A stretch of 64,000 nucleotides of DNA, from positions 50,526 through 114,525 of the forward strand of contig VCJN01002859.1 in assembly GCA_006384855.1 (NCBI GenBank), given 5' to 3'. This DNA is from Tetraselmis striata. Lineage: Eukaryota; Chlorophyta; Chlorodendrophyceae; Chlorodendrales; Chlorodendraceae. Shown here piece by piece: positions 46,887-59,166 of this stretch. The notes beneath the pieces were generated by a model, which saw only the letters and a list, made by a program, of their open reading frames with translations, made no database searches and had not been told where the DNA came from. The position numbers were made by a program, and so were the translations under genes. The first letter of the stretch is position 1; the number at the start of each line of letters is the position of its first letter.

Positions 46887-48113
46887 TGGATGAACCAATG
46901 AACCGCGCCTCCGCGGCCATCCATCATCCAAGGGACACGGACCGCCGCCGTCGCGCGCTGGTCGTCTTCACCGATGCGACAGGGGCGGCTGCGCTTCCTT
47001 ATGTATGTGACAGCGTCGCATGCAAACGGCCAGGGTGCTGCCGCGGGTGGGCTCATCCAAAGTGAAAGTTATCCATATCAACATGTTCATCGCCGGCAGG
47101 AGCGGATCCGATGTGCACGGGATACTTGCGTGTGGCGCAGGGATGATCGATTCCCCGCATCTCCCGGATCTATGGATTACCCCTATGTCGGGTATTAATT
47201 GACTGCGATATGAGATGTCCAAATGTTGATTGAAGATGACCCGATCAACAACATACAGCAGTCCAAGAAAGTCGTTGCATGTCGCTTGTATTTCTGAGTT
47301 GGTTTGGCATCGGGTTTGCGGACTCGCTTCTGGTCGACGAGCCGTGCATCATCTACGCCTTGGCTTTTCAATGTGCGGAAATTCCAGAGAAAGAGTTCGT
47401 GTGCCGATTTGCTGAGGGCAACGCAACGTGAATGTGGTGTGCGCAATAGATGCATACGGGGTGCGCCATATCACGAGCGCAGCAGTCCCACATGGGTCGC
47501 CAAACGTGTTTGTGGTCAAGTCCAATGCATGGCATTCTGCCAATTGTGCTTACACGGAAGGACAAACGTGTTTTTCCCATGGTTTCGGAGATAATGACGC
47601 GAAAGTGTAGTCATATGAACAAAGAAATCAGTGCCGCTGCCAGCAAAGATAGACGGCCGCTTCCTCGCAGGCATGCTCTGAAACGACGCTCAGTCTCTTA
47701 CTCGAAATTTGAAATTTGTTACAACCGTATTCCTGCCAGTATTTCAACTACACAGGCTAGCCGGACTGCATAGAGAGTCTACTGCCTTCGTTAGGTGGCA
47801 TAGCATGGAGCATGTCATCTGAAGGCCAACTACTCGGCATGGTGCTGTCTGTGCATGACTACCCGTCTGCATGGCTGCTCCTAAGGACACCGCATCTACT
47901 CGATCAATGTAAGAGCGTGCGTTACAACTGCTACGGAGTGTGTCAATGGTGCGTATGCTACCGATCACCATATTGTACTCATGTGCTACATCAAGGTTTT
48001 ACCCCTATACTCGTTCTACAAGCGCATATTTTTTCTACAAACGTCTGACTGCACTCGTTATAGCTCGTCGAGCCTATTTGTGTCGTCATCAGAAAAAGCA
48101 ATCGAGCGGCTCT
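46887..48113. other. Spacer between convergent genes
   Basis: 1.2 kb between the SMCHD1-like stop and the alpha-kinase stop. No gene was recognised. A TGTAA word on the minus strand (47922-47926), 188 nt past the kinase stop, may serve as its poly(A) signal. Confidence 0.45.
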
Positions 48114-51100
48114 TCACATTTCCTTCCCTGAGCTGTGTTGCCCAGGTCCTTGCACCCATTGCTGCTGGATCATGTGGCACAAAGGGCTGCACTTGTGGGT
48201 TTTGAAAAAGTCGGTAACCCCTTTCGCGCCATGGTCAGTCTGACCAAAGACTCGCTTTCGGCCGGCGCTCGACTTGTAGTGAATCACTGGATCCGTGAAT
48301 TCGAACAAAGGCGGGGAGCACGTGGTGGTGAGCACACCCTGCAGGTCGCAAACCAACATCTTGCGGCCGCTGTGGACGTAGGTGAAGTGGGAGAATGCTT
48401 GCGGCATGTCATCTGGCCGGATGTCGATGGGTGCATCACGGATAGCATCAGATGAGGTGTGCCCCTCCAAAAGATCGTCCTCCTCCTCCTCCTCCCCCTC
48501 CCCCTCTTCTTCCTCCTCACCAATTGCCCCCAGCATTGAGCGCGGCGGAGCAACTGAATGTGTCCTGCCACCTGCGGCGTTGGCATGTGGCGCAGGCATG
48601 CGTGCCATGAATCCATCGAGGTGTGCACTTTTGCCTGGGAGCATGCTGTGAAAGTCGGTGGCCGCCTCCGGTTGGTCATGCCGGGGCCGCCCCTGAACGT
48701 AGCCGCAGTTGTTGTTCCACTTTTTGTACTTGACTGGGTCCAACATCTTCTCCACCAACAGCCCGATTCGCCCGTAGGCCGTGTCGCGCACCATGTACAC
48801 GGAGCACGGCAGGAAAGATATTCGCGGCGTCGAGGCGCCGACGCCAGGCACGCGGGACAGGCGCTCGTTGAACGCGTGCGCCAGCTCTGCTGCACGGCCC
48901 TGAGTCACACAGAACACCTGGTGAAACTTCTTGAGATCGGCATTTTTGATGTCCTCCACTTCGCGGCTCTCCTTGGCCACGAGTTTCTCGCCCATGAAGG
49001 TGCCATCCTGTCCCACCAGCCGGAACTTCCGCACCATCCGCTCTGCGCCCTCGCCAAATATCTTGGTCTGCATGGCCACGCCCGCGACGCCCGACTCTAT
49101 GGGTACACTGACCCAGCCCTCGCCGCCCACCCACGTGGTGTGGTTGAAGCCTTGCTGCACCGCCGGGTAAAAGTGCCACGAGTCGTTCAGCTTGAGCTCG
49201 TCCACCAGGCTGCGGGCCTCCCGCATGACGGAGCGGACGGCCCTCTGGGCGGAGGAGCCGATGTGGGAGAGCTCGGTGCGCGTGGCGGTGAGTGAGGCGG
49301 AGAGCGAGCTGAAGGCGGTACTGAGGGACTCGGGGGTGAGTGTTGAGGCGTGGAAGGAGCCGTGGCTGCCGTACTCGCCAGGCACCTTGGCCATGGCCTG
49401 AAGCACCTGGAAGCTCTCGTCCGGGCCAGCAAAGCCAATCATGGCCACGGAAAGACGGCGGCCGAAGTGGCTGGCTAGCTGCGCCACCCGCTCGGTTGCC
49501 AGCAGGCAGAGCTTCTCCATGGGGCTGCTTCTCTCTCTGAGCCACCACGCCCGGTGTCGATCAGCGTCGGCCGGGACCTTGTCGCTGGGCTTGCCATCCG
49601 AGAGGAAGCAGAGCACGAGCGCGCAGCTTCCATGGGTGTTGCTCATCAAGAGCGCCTCGGCGCTGGCAAGGGCGGGCAGGTAGTTGCCGCCCTGCGCAGG
49701 GAGCGAGGTGCGCAGCAGCCCGATGAGCCCGTTGAACAGGATCCAGTCCAGTGGTTGGTGGCGGAGTGGTACTGTCCCAGTAGTGGTGTCGTTCATCGCC
49801 ACAAGTGAGAACACGTCGGTGGGCTTGCCGTCATCCCGCTGCAGCTGCTGCGCCACAAACTCCAAGGCCAAGGTCACCCAAACCTGTCAGTGAACACATG
49901 GCGTGTTGCGCTTCACTGAGTGACGGCCGATGATGCAGAGTGCTGCTGCTAAGAGTTGACATTGCCACACCCTTCTCCAGTCAATGGGGTGAGGGAGGGC
50001 ATATGGTTTGCTGGTTTTGCCAGGTTGATTACCGCATCGGATCTGGTGGCGCCGCCGGGTACGTCTGTCTTCCGCATGGAGCCGCTCTGATCCACCACCA
50101 CCACGGTGTGCGAGGTCCATGCGGTGTAGTCACTAGCGATAAGGCGGCATGCCTGCATGATGTCCATGCGACAGAATTGAGACACTGATAGAGCAAGTTG
50201 TCAGTCATCCTGGCAACCTCACTACCCCCTAGAATAATGAGGGGTAGTACTACAATTACAGGGGGGGGGGGGGGGGGGGGCAAGACAGTTGTCAGGGGGA
50301 GAAAAGAATAAAATTATCACATTATTAACGCGAGCATTGCAGCACTTCAGAATCCGACACTGTTTTGGTAGATGATTTAAAATATGTGAAAGGACTTTTC
50401 ACGGCCACGGGTACTATGATGCACGACTTGTTCGTAGATGGATCCTGTGGTTGCCGAGACGCAGAAGCACTGAACAGGGCCAGAGATACTGGACAGACAG
50501 CACAGAACACACCCACACGAGCACGTATCAGCGAGCATCTCTAAGAGCTCAGATTCCGTATTACGAAACTATCTTCGCCTTTGTGCGAAAATGGGCCAGG
50601 ACGACAGTGTCCGAGGGTCGGACGGTCCTACAATTAGGATGCAACGTCCTGCACGCCGTGGTTCGTCGCCCGTCTCCCGCTATTAGCAGGCAGCATGTAT
50701 GGTGGTGAGCGCCTTTGGGTTTGGTTAAAGCTCGAAGTTAAATTACCCGGGTCGGGGACCCGGCGGTGCAAACCTGGTCATGCTGATCTTGCATCGCAGG
50801 CGTAATGTTCACAAGTGGCACGTCAAGCCCGGCCCCAGGTACTGGCCAGGATGTTATCTCACGCCGCCCGGTCTCGTCCGTGATGAATACTACCTCGGCA
50901 AACGTGTACTTCCAGCGTGGCTCTCCAGTCCTGGGGCAAGGTCGGGCGGGTTCTCGCACGCCGTGCTTCAAGGCCGCCTGTAGATGGCACGTAGCGGTCG
51001 GTATCATGTAGTGGATAAATGTCGGGATTGAAGTGTCGGGGAACTTTGCGCGTGGGGAATGCGTGAGAGGGGTATATGATTGGCCGATGATGGCAGGATG

Positions 51101-51353
51101 CCATCGCAGGGCTTTATAAACTGCACGGTGTATGTATACTTGTACATAGCATAGATCAGCTCGTCATCGCGGGGCCATGGCAAACGACCTGGTTGAGTCT
51201 GCTGCATACCTGCAAGTCGCGCTTTTCTATTGCACGCTGTGCCCTTCGCAGCCGGCCATGGTCGCTGGACAGTACCGTGACAGCGCTGGTTCGGCGAGTT
51301 GCCTCGCCATCCGACCGCGCCGTTTCACCTTCGCCCTCATTGATTGTCGACAT
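48114..51353 (-). CDS. VWA-domain alpha-kinase (4 exons)
   Basis: Atypical Ser/Thr kinase of the alpha-kinase family with an N-terminal von Willebrand A domain, as in Dictyostelium VwkA. Exons (minus): 51353-51210, 50977-50774, 50152-50033, 49883-48114. All four join in phase 0 with GT-AG introns, giving 745 aa. Residues 1-48 are polar. The VWA domain starts in exon 3 with HTVVVVDQSGSM (MIDAS DxSxS) and continues into exon 4 with WVTLALEFVAQQL and LVLCFLSDGKPSD. The kinase part has KLVAKESRE-like ATP-site Lys in GEKLVAKESREVED, KYKKWNNNCGYV, KMLVCDLQGV and FTDPVIH, and ends with the zinc-binding motif FFKTHKCSPLCHMI. An acidic Glu-rich insert (about 48.47-48.55 kb) separates the N- and C-lobes. 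Intron 2 holds a C20 run on the sense strand. Key residues look intact. The start is the only ATG giving an in-frame exon 1. Confidence 0.9.
50261..50280 (-). repeat. C20 run (sense) in alpha-kinase intron 2
   Basis: Printed as G20 on the plus strand. On the sense strand it is C20, about 110 nt before the exon 3 acceptor. Confidence 0.95.
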
Positions 51354-51854
51354 ACTAAGGCGTGTTCAGGTAAAAGGGCAGGTGTTGATGAGCGGCTTTG
51401 TCCCACAATCGATCTGCTGCGTGTGCCCTCCGGGACATCAAGCGGGCCTTCCGTTCATGTTCAGCAAGGTCCCGGCGAGATCAGGGCGCGGCGTGACGCC
51501 AATCCTGGGAGGATTAGTACCTGGCTGGCCTCACAGTGACTGCGGGTAATCAGTACAGGGAATCCCTACCTGGTAGCGATCGCGCGCGCGCCAACATCAC
51601 AGCGATCGTAATACAACTCACACATGTTGTAATAAGGCCTTACTACAGGTACCGCCGGAAGAATGATGTACATCGGATGTGATGAATACTGTGATGAATA
51701 CGCTGTGGATACCGCACAGCGGCTGATGGAATTCCGAATATTCACCGCAACACAGTTTTAATCGTTGACAATCCAGTTACTGTGACCGATGGCTCTATCT
51801 ATGGAGGTGCCCTCTAAATAAGTGACCGCGCGCATTTTTTGTCATATTCATATA
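51354..51854. other. Intergenic, nothing recognised
   Basis: Half a kilobase upstream of the alpha-kinase and before the third retroelement. No clear promoter motif or gene. Confidence 0.4.
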
Positions 51855-52033
51855 GGTTTGAATTACACGGGACTAAGTTCGACGGGTGTTACTTGACGTT
51901 ACAAAATTCCGCCGTACACGGCTAGAACGCTACAGCGGTGTGCCCGCGTCCGTCCCTCACCCCTAGACGCCCCGCGACGCGACGGTGTCTCCTCCTTAGT
52001 TCTGCCTTTGCGCCAGCTTCATGCTAGCGCAAC
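51855..52033 (+). repeat. 5' terminal direct repeat of the third fossil
   Basis: Starts GGTTTGAATTACACGGGAC, ends CTAGCGCAAC. Matches 57271-57447. Confidence 0.85.
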
Positions 52034-54447
52034 GGCATCGAGACTCTCGCAATCTCGCAAGCAGGTGACACACGATCTCACACAACGTTCGACGCGAGCT
52101 GCTCGCCGCAACTACAATAGCGACAGCATGCCGTACTATATATGACAAACACACGGGTGCCTGACGACTTTTACCATTCGGAGGGGGCGGTGCTGGAGGC
52201 AACGCGCGAGTTCGACAGCTAACAATGCTAGCTTGACTGCGCTGGTGCAGCGGATGATGCTGCGACTCGACGAGCTAGACTCCCGCACCTCTTCCATTCA
52301 ACAACCACCACAGCGGAAACATTTTCCTGCGACGCCAGCCGACGGCCTCAAGGGTGACGATGAGGAGGACGACCCTCCCCCCGGTCCCCATGCAAAATCT
52401 CATGGCCACGCGCGCGGCGTCCATCGACCCGCGCAACTGGAGTGACTACCTGTTGCGGGCATACGCCGAATATATGCCCTCTGTAGGACTCACCAACCCC
52501 GAGCTGCGGAACCCACGCAACGACGAGTGGGGCCGCTACCTCACCGACGAGAAGAAGCATGCGACGCGCGGCGAGTATCGCCACTTGCTGTGCTATAGAG
52601 TTTGTACCGCCTTTGCGCACGCGGCGCTCACGGACGCCGTGGCAACGCTTCGTGCGCAAAACGCTAGCGCTACTCGCGACGCCGGGGACGCCAACGACCT
52701 AATCGACTCCGCAAAGCCGATGGTGTGCCCCGCCGGTCAAAGTCATGCTATCCAAGTTCAAACTACATGTGACATTGCGTGCGGCGGCACTGGCGGCAAT
52801 GGCAAGTCATAGGAGCAAGCGATCAAGTCCTACGGTCGATCAAGGAGTGCGTCCGGATCCCCTTTAAGCACAACCGCCCCCGACCCCACTTCCACAACGG
52901 CATCAGCATGCAAGACGCTACCCCGGCGCAGCTTAACTTCCTCAAGGGCGAGCTTGCCCCCTTCGTGTAGTCCGGCGCGTGAGAGTTTGGAGCCCGTCGC
53001 AAGTGGGTGTCAAGGTAGACTCTTTTTTGTACCCAAGCCCAACGTCAACCAGTGGCGCTGCATCATCGACCTCGGCATGCTCGACTTCTACGGTGTGCGC
53101 AAGTGGCTCAAGATGGCGACCTATTGGGAGTGCGCCACCTCACCGAGAAGGGAGACCACATGTTCTCCTTCGACCTACATGACGGCTCTATGCCCGCCTA
53201 TGCATTGCAGAGGCAGTTCGACTCTACTTCACCGTGGACGTCCGATGAGGTCAACTCTACGGGCTCGCCGGTCTGCCGATGGGCTTGAGCCTCTCGCCCT
53301 ACTACTGCGTCACGCTCGCCCAAGTATTCATCACCTAGCACTGACCTCCGAAAACCCGAGCAAGCCCGAGCCCCCCCTCATCGCCTATGCGGCCCACACG
53401 GAGCAACCGTTTTCTCCGGCGGAGCAAATGGAGGGGAGCATCCTACCTTACGCGGACGACTCCCTCCGTTTCTCCGCGTCGCTTGAGTAGGCGCTCCACC
53501 TCCGTCAGCGGCTCGCCAGCCTCCTCAACGCCTTGGGGCTGCGGCGCAACCCCAAGAAGGGCTTCTGGAAGCCCTGCCAGTTCGGCAGGCACCTGGGGGT
53601 GGACATCAACCCAGCGTCCGGCATGTTCTACGCACAGACAAACAAGCTAGACCGGCTCTCCCGGCAGGCCATCCAGCTCATCGGCCGAGCGCTCACACGG
53701 AACGCCAGGTGGCTCCCGGTGCGCTAGCTGCAAATGCCTGGCATGGCAGACGCAGTGCCTCTTTCTGGCGATCGTGGCGGCAAGATTCTCCTGCGGAAGC
53801 TCCACTCCGTGTTTGGCGACCGGTGGGGCTGGCGCGTCCGGATGACGCCGTGGTAACGCCGCGAACTACAATGGTGGACATCGATGCCCGGTCAGTCAAA
53901 CGTCAAGCCTATCCACCGCTCATTGGAGACGGCTTATCTGCACACCGACATCCCATGCTACGGGTGGTGCGGAGTGCGGAACGGCATGTTAGAGGCGCGA
54001 AGATTCTGGGGCTCGGCGGACGAGTGCCAGCACATCACCTAGAAGGAGCTCAAGGCGGTCCGACTCGCCGTGGAAAGCTTCCTCCCCCACCTCGCCGGGC
54101 GCATCGTCCTCATGCACGAGGACAACCTCGCGGTATGTCACGCTCTAGCGGTCCTCACCTCACGCTCGCCCGAGATGATGGCCAAGTTGCGACGACGGTG
54201 GTGCTTGCTACATTCACACGGCATCCATATGCGCGCCCGGCACATTAGCTTGGCAACGAATATCTGGGCGGAGCGTCTAAGCCGGCACCTCGACAACGAC
54301 GACGTTGACAACTCGACCCCCTATTGTTTGCGGAACTAGAGAGCTGCTTCGGCCCTCACTCCATCGGACCGCTGCGCGTCCGCCCTCAACACCATCTCCT
54401 CCGCTTAAACGCGGCGTGGCGGGACCCTACGTGCGAGGCGGTGGACT

Positions 54448-55667
54448 CACGGCGCCCCCGCACGGTGTTTAAATCGGCGATATAGCGCGCGCACGGTGTC
54501 TCATGTGCAAGGGCCACCTCCATCCCAACCCCGAATCGGCCACTAGCAGCAGTTCATCACACGACATAAACAAAAACCTCTCGACCATCACCCATGGCCC
54601 CTTAGGGACCAGGGGTGGAATATGGGCCAAGTCGTGCGGGATTTGGTGAGGCGCACGGATGAAAAATCGTGCGATTCAGCCCGTGTCTCACCTCCGCCCA
54701 TTATCCGTATTCCCGTTTTTTTAACGATTATCACAGCTACCCGTCACTCCATCGGCTCCCGGTGTACCTAAGGGCAGGCGAATCGACCCATATTGGTATC
54801 TATCGCTAGCATATGGGTATAGTGGCCTTCGGTAGGCGTAGGTAGATGGGTGGCGCGCCGACCAGCCACTCATCTACGAGTGGTGGTTAACCGGCCCCCC
54901 ATTCAGCCCGTTTATCTTATCTCGGCTAAAAAACGGGGGGAGATGGGGCACCGCACACTACCGACCACAGTATGGGCCACTCATGGGCTCTACCGCACCC
55001 ATAGGAGCTAGGCCATGGGATTGTACATGTGCGGCGGGCTAAACAGTAAGCTGCGGGTGGCAGGGGATGCCTATGCCGGGGGGGGGGGGGGGGGGTCGAC
55101 AGCGCGGAAATTCCGGGACGGTCGGCCCCATCGGGCCGGCATTGACCGAGATTGGCCGCAAACTTACCGCCAACGGACGCCAACCCTACGTATAGATAGG
55201 CTTCTCTTGGCGCTCACACGATCGAAAAGTAGAGAGCTATCTCCGGCGCTCCCGGGCGAGGGGTTGTGGCCGGGAGTGTATTTCCAAAAATGCGAGTTCC
55301 AATATCGGACGGTTTGTCGAATCGGGGGCACATGGGGCACCGTCCCTAGAGCCCCCGACCTCTAGCTAAATGTTTGTATAGCGCCCCTATGAGATAGGCT
55401 ATAATCCTATTCTATTTCCAGGGCAGGTGGTGCCCGTTCGGCTCGGGCATGAGGCCGTGAGCATCGCCCCCCTCCTTGAGCCGAACGGGCAATGCTTGTC
55501 CGTAGTTGCGGTCGACATAAGGAGGCCGTTTTTGCGCATTGCTACGCAGCGCACGAGCGAAATATACCTGGAAATAAGTGATAAACACGATACACTATTA
55601 TAGAGTACTAAATGACGTACCGCGAAATTCATATATCTCTGATTAGGCACCCGCTAGGTGCGCCGTG
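54448..55667 (-). mobile_element. 1.2-kb non-autonomous TIR element, copy B
   Basis: 1220 bp, inverse orientation to copy A (7502-8728). Ends are CACGGCGCCCCCG and, on the other strand, CACGGCGCACCTAG. The internal hairpin GCCCGTTCGGCTC/GAGCCGAACGGGC (about 55432-55490) is perfect here. CT lies on both sides, possibly a 2-bp target duplication. It carries a C19 run (G on plus, 55078-55096) at a site where copy A has only CCCCCTCCC. It is nested in the third DIRS-like fossil. Confidence 0.8.
55078..55096. repeat. G19 homopolymer in copy B
   Basis: In element orientation a C19 run. Copy A has a short interrupted C run at the same place (about 8074-8083). Confidence 0.9.
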
Positions 55668-56962
55668 CTCATTGCACCTACCGGATGTGAACTGGCGCCG
55701 AGAAAACCACGGGTGCAACGCACCTGGCCCCTGCTACCCGACCTCGTGCAGAAGCTGAAGCATAGTGGCACAGCGGCGACCGTCGCCGCGCCGCGATGGG
55801 AGAGCAAGGCGTGCTGGCACCAAGCACTCACCGAGATATGGCCGCGGAGGAACTTCAAGGTGGAGCAACGCTTGCTTGTTCCGTCCATGGCGGCGGGAAG
55901 GGCGAGGTATGGTCGGCAAGCCTCACTAGCCCGTGAATGTATTCCGCGTCCCCTTTCGGCATGGGTCTACTTGCACCAAGGGGCCGTGAGTGCTACGCTA
56001 TCCGTGTTTCCGGGCAGCGGCCATCACCTGCCGGTGGTACGTGCAGCACCGGTACGAACTACAGCGGTGAAGTACTGCGTCAAGGTCGCGAGCTATACAA
56101 CACCGTGGGCTGATTCGATGCGACCGTACATGACACGGGGGTGCTGGGGTCTGACACCCCGGGCGCCCAAAGCCTGAAGCTCCTATCCGCTGCGTGGGTG
56201 CCGGCCACCGCGGCGTCGTACGCCAGCTGGATGAAGCAATATTTCCGGTTCTGAGAGGAGGAGCAGCGGCCAACCCTAGAGGCAGACCCCAGGACTATGG
56301 CACGGTACGTCACGTGGTTGGGCAACATGGGGACGGTCAAGGCCTCCAGCATGCAGCCTTACATGTCGGCCGTCAACAACTTCTTCAAGGACCACGGCCG
56401 GGAGCCGATGGCTGTGGGCGATCTGATGGGCAGGGTCCGTAAGGGACTTGCGGCGTCACATGTGATGACGCTACAGTCCGAGCTGATGCGGGCCCCGTTA
56501 CTCGAGCGTGTGGCGATGAAAGCCCTGACCCTTGCAAAAGCGCTATGGCTATAGATGGGCCTTACCTAAGGCACGGACCTGGGTATCGTGGTGCGTGTAG
56601 AGCTGTTCCACGCCAGCCTGGCAGTCGTCGTACTCTGACTTTTTTTATGCCGCGGAGGCGCGGGCAGTAGAGTGTCGTAGGGGAGACCTCGCGGACGGCG
56701 GAATCCTCCTATGCAATCGTAACCGGAAAGGCCGGCGTGGCGCGGATGCAAGCAAAAAGTTGTTGTGTTAGCTGGCAGCGCCAGAGCATGCCGACGTCGC
56801 GGAGCTACTGCGCTACTTGACGCCGCCCGTCAGGTGTTCACCGGCGGGCGAATGCAAGCGGCCCGATGGGCCATCTGCCAGCGCGAGGGGCAGGCCAAGT
56901 CGACGGCTGGCACCCTCACCGGTTGCTTGGATGCAATAACTGGTATTGAAGTCGTACAACAG

Positions 56963-56984
56963 CCCCCCCCCCCCCCCCCCCCCC
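56963..56984. repeat. C22 homopolymer
   Basis: Lies in the recombinase region of the third fossil. Confidence 0.95.
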
Positions 56985-57270
56985 GCGGGGACGTCCCACT
57001 ACCTCCGGAAGGGGGGCACTACAGCCGCGTACGCTACGTGATCGGCGTGATGATGCAGAAGATAAAGTACTTCGGCGGCTCGGCGATGGCGGCCATCGTG
57101 GTGCTCGGCTACATCGACCCAACCGTATGTGCTGCCGTGTCCGGCAGCATGGCACCTCTTTGGATGGATGACCCCTATGCGGCGGTCAACAAGCAGTGTT
57201 GCCACGCCAAGTGGCGATTTGATGGCAAAACTGCGAGCCCCCATGCTTTGCGAGCCCCTTCGCCATATAC

Positions 57271-57447
57271 GGTTTGAATTACACGAGACTAAGTACGACG
57301 GGTGTTACCCGACGTTTACAAATTCCGCCATACACGGCTAGTACGCTACAATAACCGTGTGCCCACGTCCGGTTCTGTATGACGCCCCGCGACGCGGCGG
57401 CGGTGTCTACACCTTCTGCCGCTGCGCCAGCTTTCAACTAGCGCAAC
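57271..57447 (+). repeat. 3' terminal direct repeat of the third fossil
   Basis: Direct partner of 51855-52033. Confidence 0.85.
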
Positions 57448-58505
57448 CCACCCTTCCCGACCCTTTCTTGCGTATATTATGGAGCGTGGGCCCATGTGCC
57501 AAACCTTGTAAGAGAACTTTTGGGGCAAAATTGCGGGTGGATCGGCAGCGAGCCACCTGCTTAGCTTTGCTATTAATATTTGCTTTGCTAGCTCGGGATT
57601 AGGGCTCCCTCAGCAGGTGACCGGCCAAGGGGACATGGCCGGATTTTATTCTATGAATTCGGGCTTTGGTTGACGAAACGAATAGTTCGTGAATTGACGT
57701 ATGTGATTCGTTTATTATTCTTTAAACCCCCTATCGGGGAAAGACTACCCAGATTGCACGCCGGCAGGCACTTTTCGCAGTTGTCAGCCGGCGACTTTAG
57801 TACATGGCGCAGAACATCGATACTGCGTAAAGTACGGCGGTCAACGAGTAGTCGCGTTCTGGCGGCTGTTCCTATAATAACACACGTGTTGGCGCTCCAG
57901 CTCAGCCACCAGCATGCCCGCTCTGACCCGGTAAGTTCTGGGTGGCCCGCCTCCTTCCGTCAACATGGCGGAGGCGATTGCGACTGTTGCGGGCGGATGC
58001 GGGTGCGGGCGCGGGCGGGGGCGCGGTCGTGTTTTTGTCTGTTGCTGCCGCGCGATGATGTCGTCGGCCGGCCCGTTCTCCGCCGTCCGGCGGCCGCCGG
58101 GGGCGATACGCATATTGACCTAAAGCCCTCACCGAGCCCGACCTCTGCGACGAGGATTCGGGGCATTCAAGGACAATATGCAGGTGCTGTGGCTGGTCAT
58201 GGATACTCTCGCGATATGTGCGTTGACCGGCTGCGTGATTATTGGGCATACAATTACAATGATTGTGGGCAGTCCACCACAGAAAAAACCGGGTTTTGTT
58301 CTACGACAAGGGGTTTTATTTGTAGTCATGAACCCGCGATAGCTTAAACAAGCTGGGAATTATTCGAAAAATGATTGCTGTGCGTATCTGCTTGCTGCTT
58401 TGATGAAGGGCGGGATGCGACACATGATACGAGGCTCGAGTGGGCGGTACGAGGGCGTGTTAGCTCACCGATGATTTGACGACGCACTGCTTCTCGTACG
58501 AGTAG
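57448..58505. other. Intergenic, nothing recognised
   Basis: About 1 kb between the third retroelement and the SINE. Open frames around 57.67-58.35 kb are rich in Arg/Ser and have no recognisable domain. Confidence 0.45.
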
Positions 58506-58783
58506 TAGTCCTTAATTACATCCCTTGTTCGCTCGGTAGATAGAGCGGTCGTCTCGTGTGCGAGAGACCCGGGTTCGATTCCTGGCCGATGTATTTCCGC
58601 AATATCGGCCCGGCGTGTCCCGGGTTTACTCGGTTGATGCATTAGCCCTTCGGGGTTCGAATGAGGCAATGGTCTACGGGCTGTGCCAGACCTACGACTG
58701 CAGTTTGTGCACGAGGTCAAGTGCTGGGGCGGCTTCGGCCGATGTCCCGGGGCGAACTTTACTTTACTTTTAGTCCTTAATTA
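58506..58783 (+). mobile_element. tRNA-derived SINE with 13-bp target duplication
   Basis: Element body 58519-58770 (252 bp) is flanked by perfect TAGTCCTTAATTA direct repeats (58506-58518, 58771-58783). The head has pol III box A-like GCTCGGTAGATAGAGCG and a consensus box B, GGTTCGATTCC, with foldable D- and T-arms and an acceptor-like TACATC/GATGTA pairing. The anticodon arm is irregular, so it is not a working tRNA gene. The body is GC-rich and the 3' end is a short (TTTAC)n tail. The perfect duplication implies recent insertion. Confidence 0.9.
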
Positions 58784-59166
58784 ATTGTCCAGAATTGTTT
58801 TGAAGCATGGGTATATAAGTATTAGCGATTAGTTGTCGTTTTAAAAACAATTATTGTTAAGATATTTGGATTCGATGTTTGTACCGAGGTACCTGCACTG
58901 TATAGTAGTTCATCGCCGTGTGGATGAGGGGGCATCGCGGCGGGGCGCTTCCTGCCCCGTGCACTAGGACTACACGAATGCGGGACTGCTCAAGTGGAGT
59001 GCGGCATGTCGCATTCCTGCTGGTGTTAACCCCGGTGAACCGGTCGCCCGTACGAACAGCCGTTCGCACCTCAAGCACAGCACCACCCCCTTCCCTCAGC
59101 CTGTGCCCACCACAGCAGTCGCCGTCGACGCGCCGGAGTGAGGCTCGCGAGGGTGGGTTCGGCGCA
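58784..59166 (+). promoter_or_regulatory. Upstream region of the Rdx-like gene
   Basis: About 380 bp between the SINE and the start codon. The proximal 250 bp are GC-rich and open in the same frame as the gene, the distal part AT-rich with a GTATATAAG box at 58809-58817. Promoter assignment is tentative. Confidence 0.3.

Larger units (their letters stand above)
51855..57447 (+). mobile_element. DIRS-like retroelement fossil with tyrosine recombinase
   Basis: Bounded by direct repeats of about 179 and 177 bp. In order: a gag-like region (about 52.2-52.8 kb), an RT region (about 52.8-53.7 kb, with a LPYADDSLRFSAS-type catalytic box), RNase H (about 53.9-54.3 kb), the nested 1.2-kb TIR element copy B (54448-55667), the DIRS-type region after RNase H (about 55.67-55.95 kb) and a tyrosine recombinase region (about 56.2-57.2 kb; MARYVTWLGNMGTVKASSMQ-type core-binding domain). 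The copy is broken at about ten places. Terminal repeats differ by roughly 15% by eye, so it is older than the 29.8-kb element. This is the only one of the three with recognisable recombinase, which fixes the order as DIRS-like. Confidence 0.85.

Noticed and set aside
57670-58347. 225-codon open frame between retroelement and SINE
   Set aside because: Arg/Ser-rich with no recognisable domain and comparable frames on the other strand.
58519-58594. Functional tRNA gene
   Set aside because: A and B boxes are present, but the anticodon arm and spacing do not fold as a tRNA, and the sequence is bounded by a SINE tail and target duplications.
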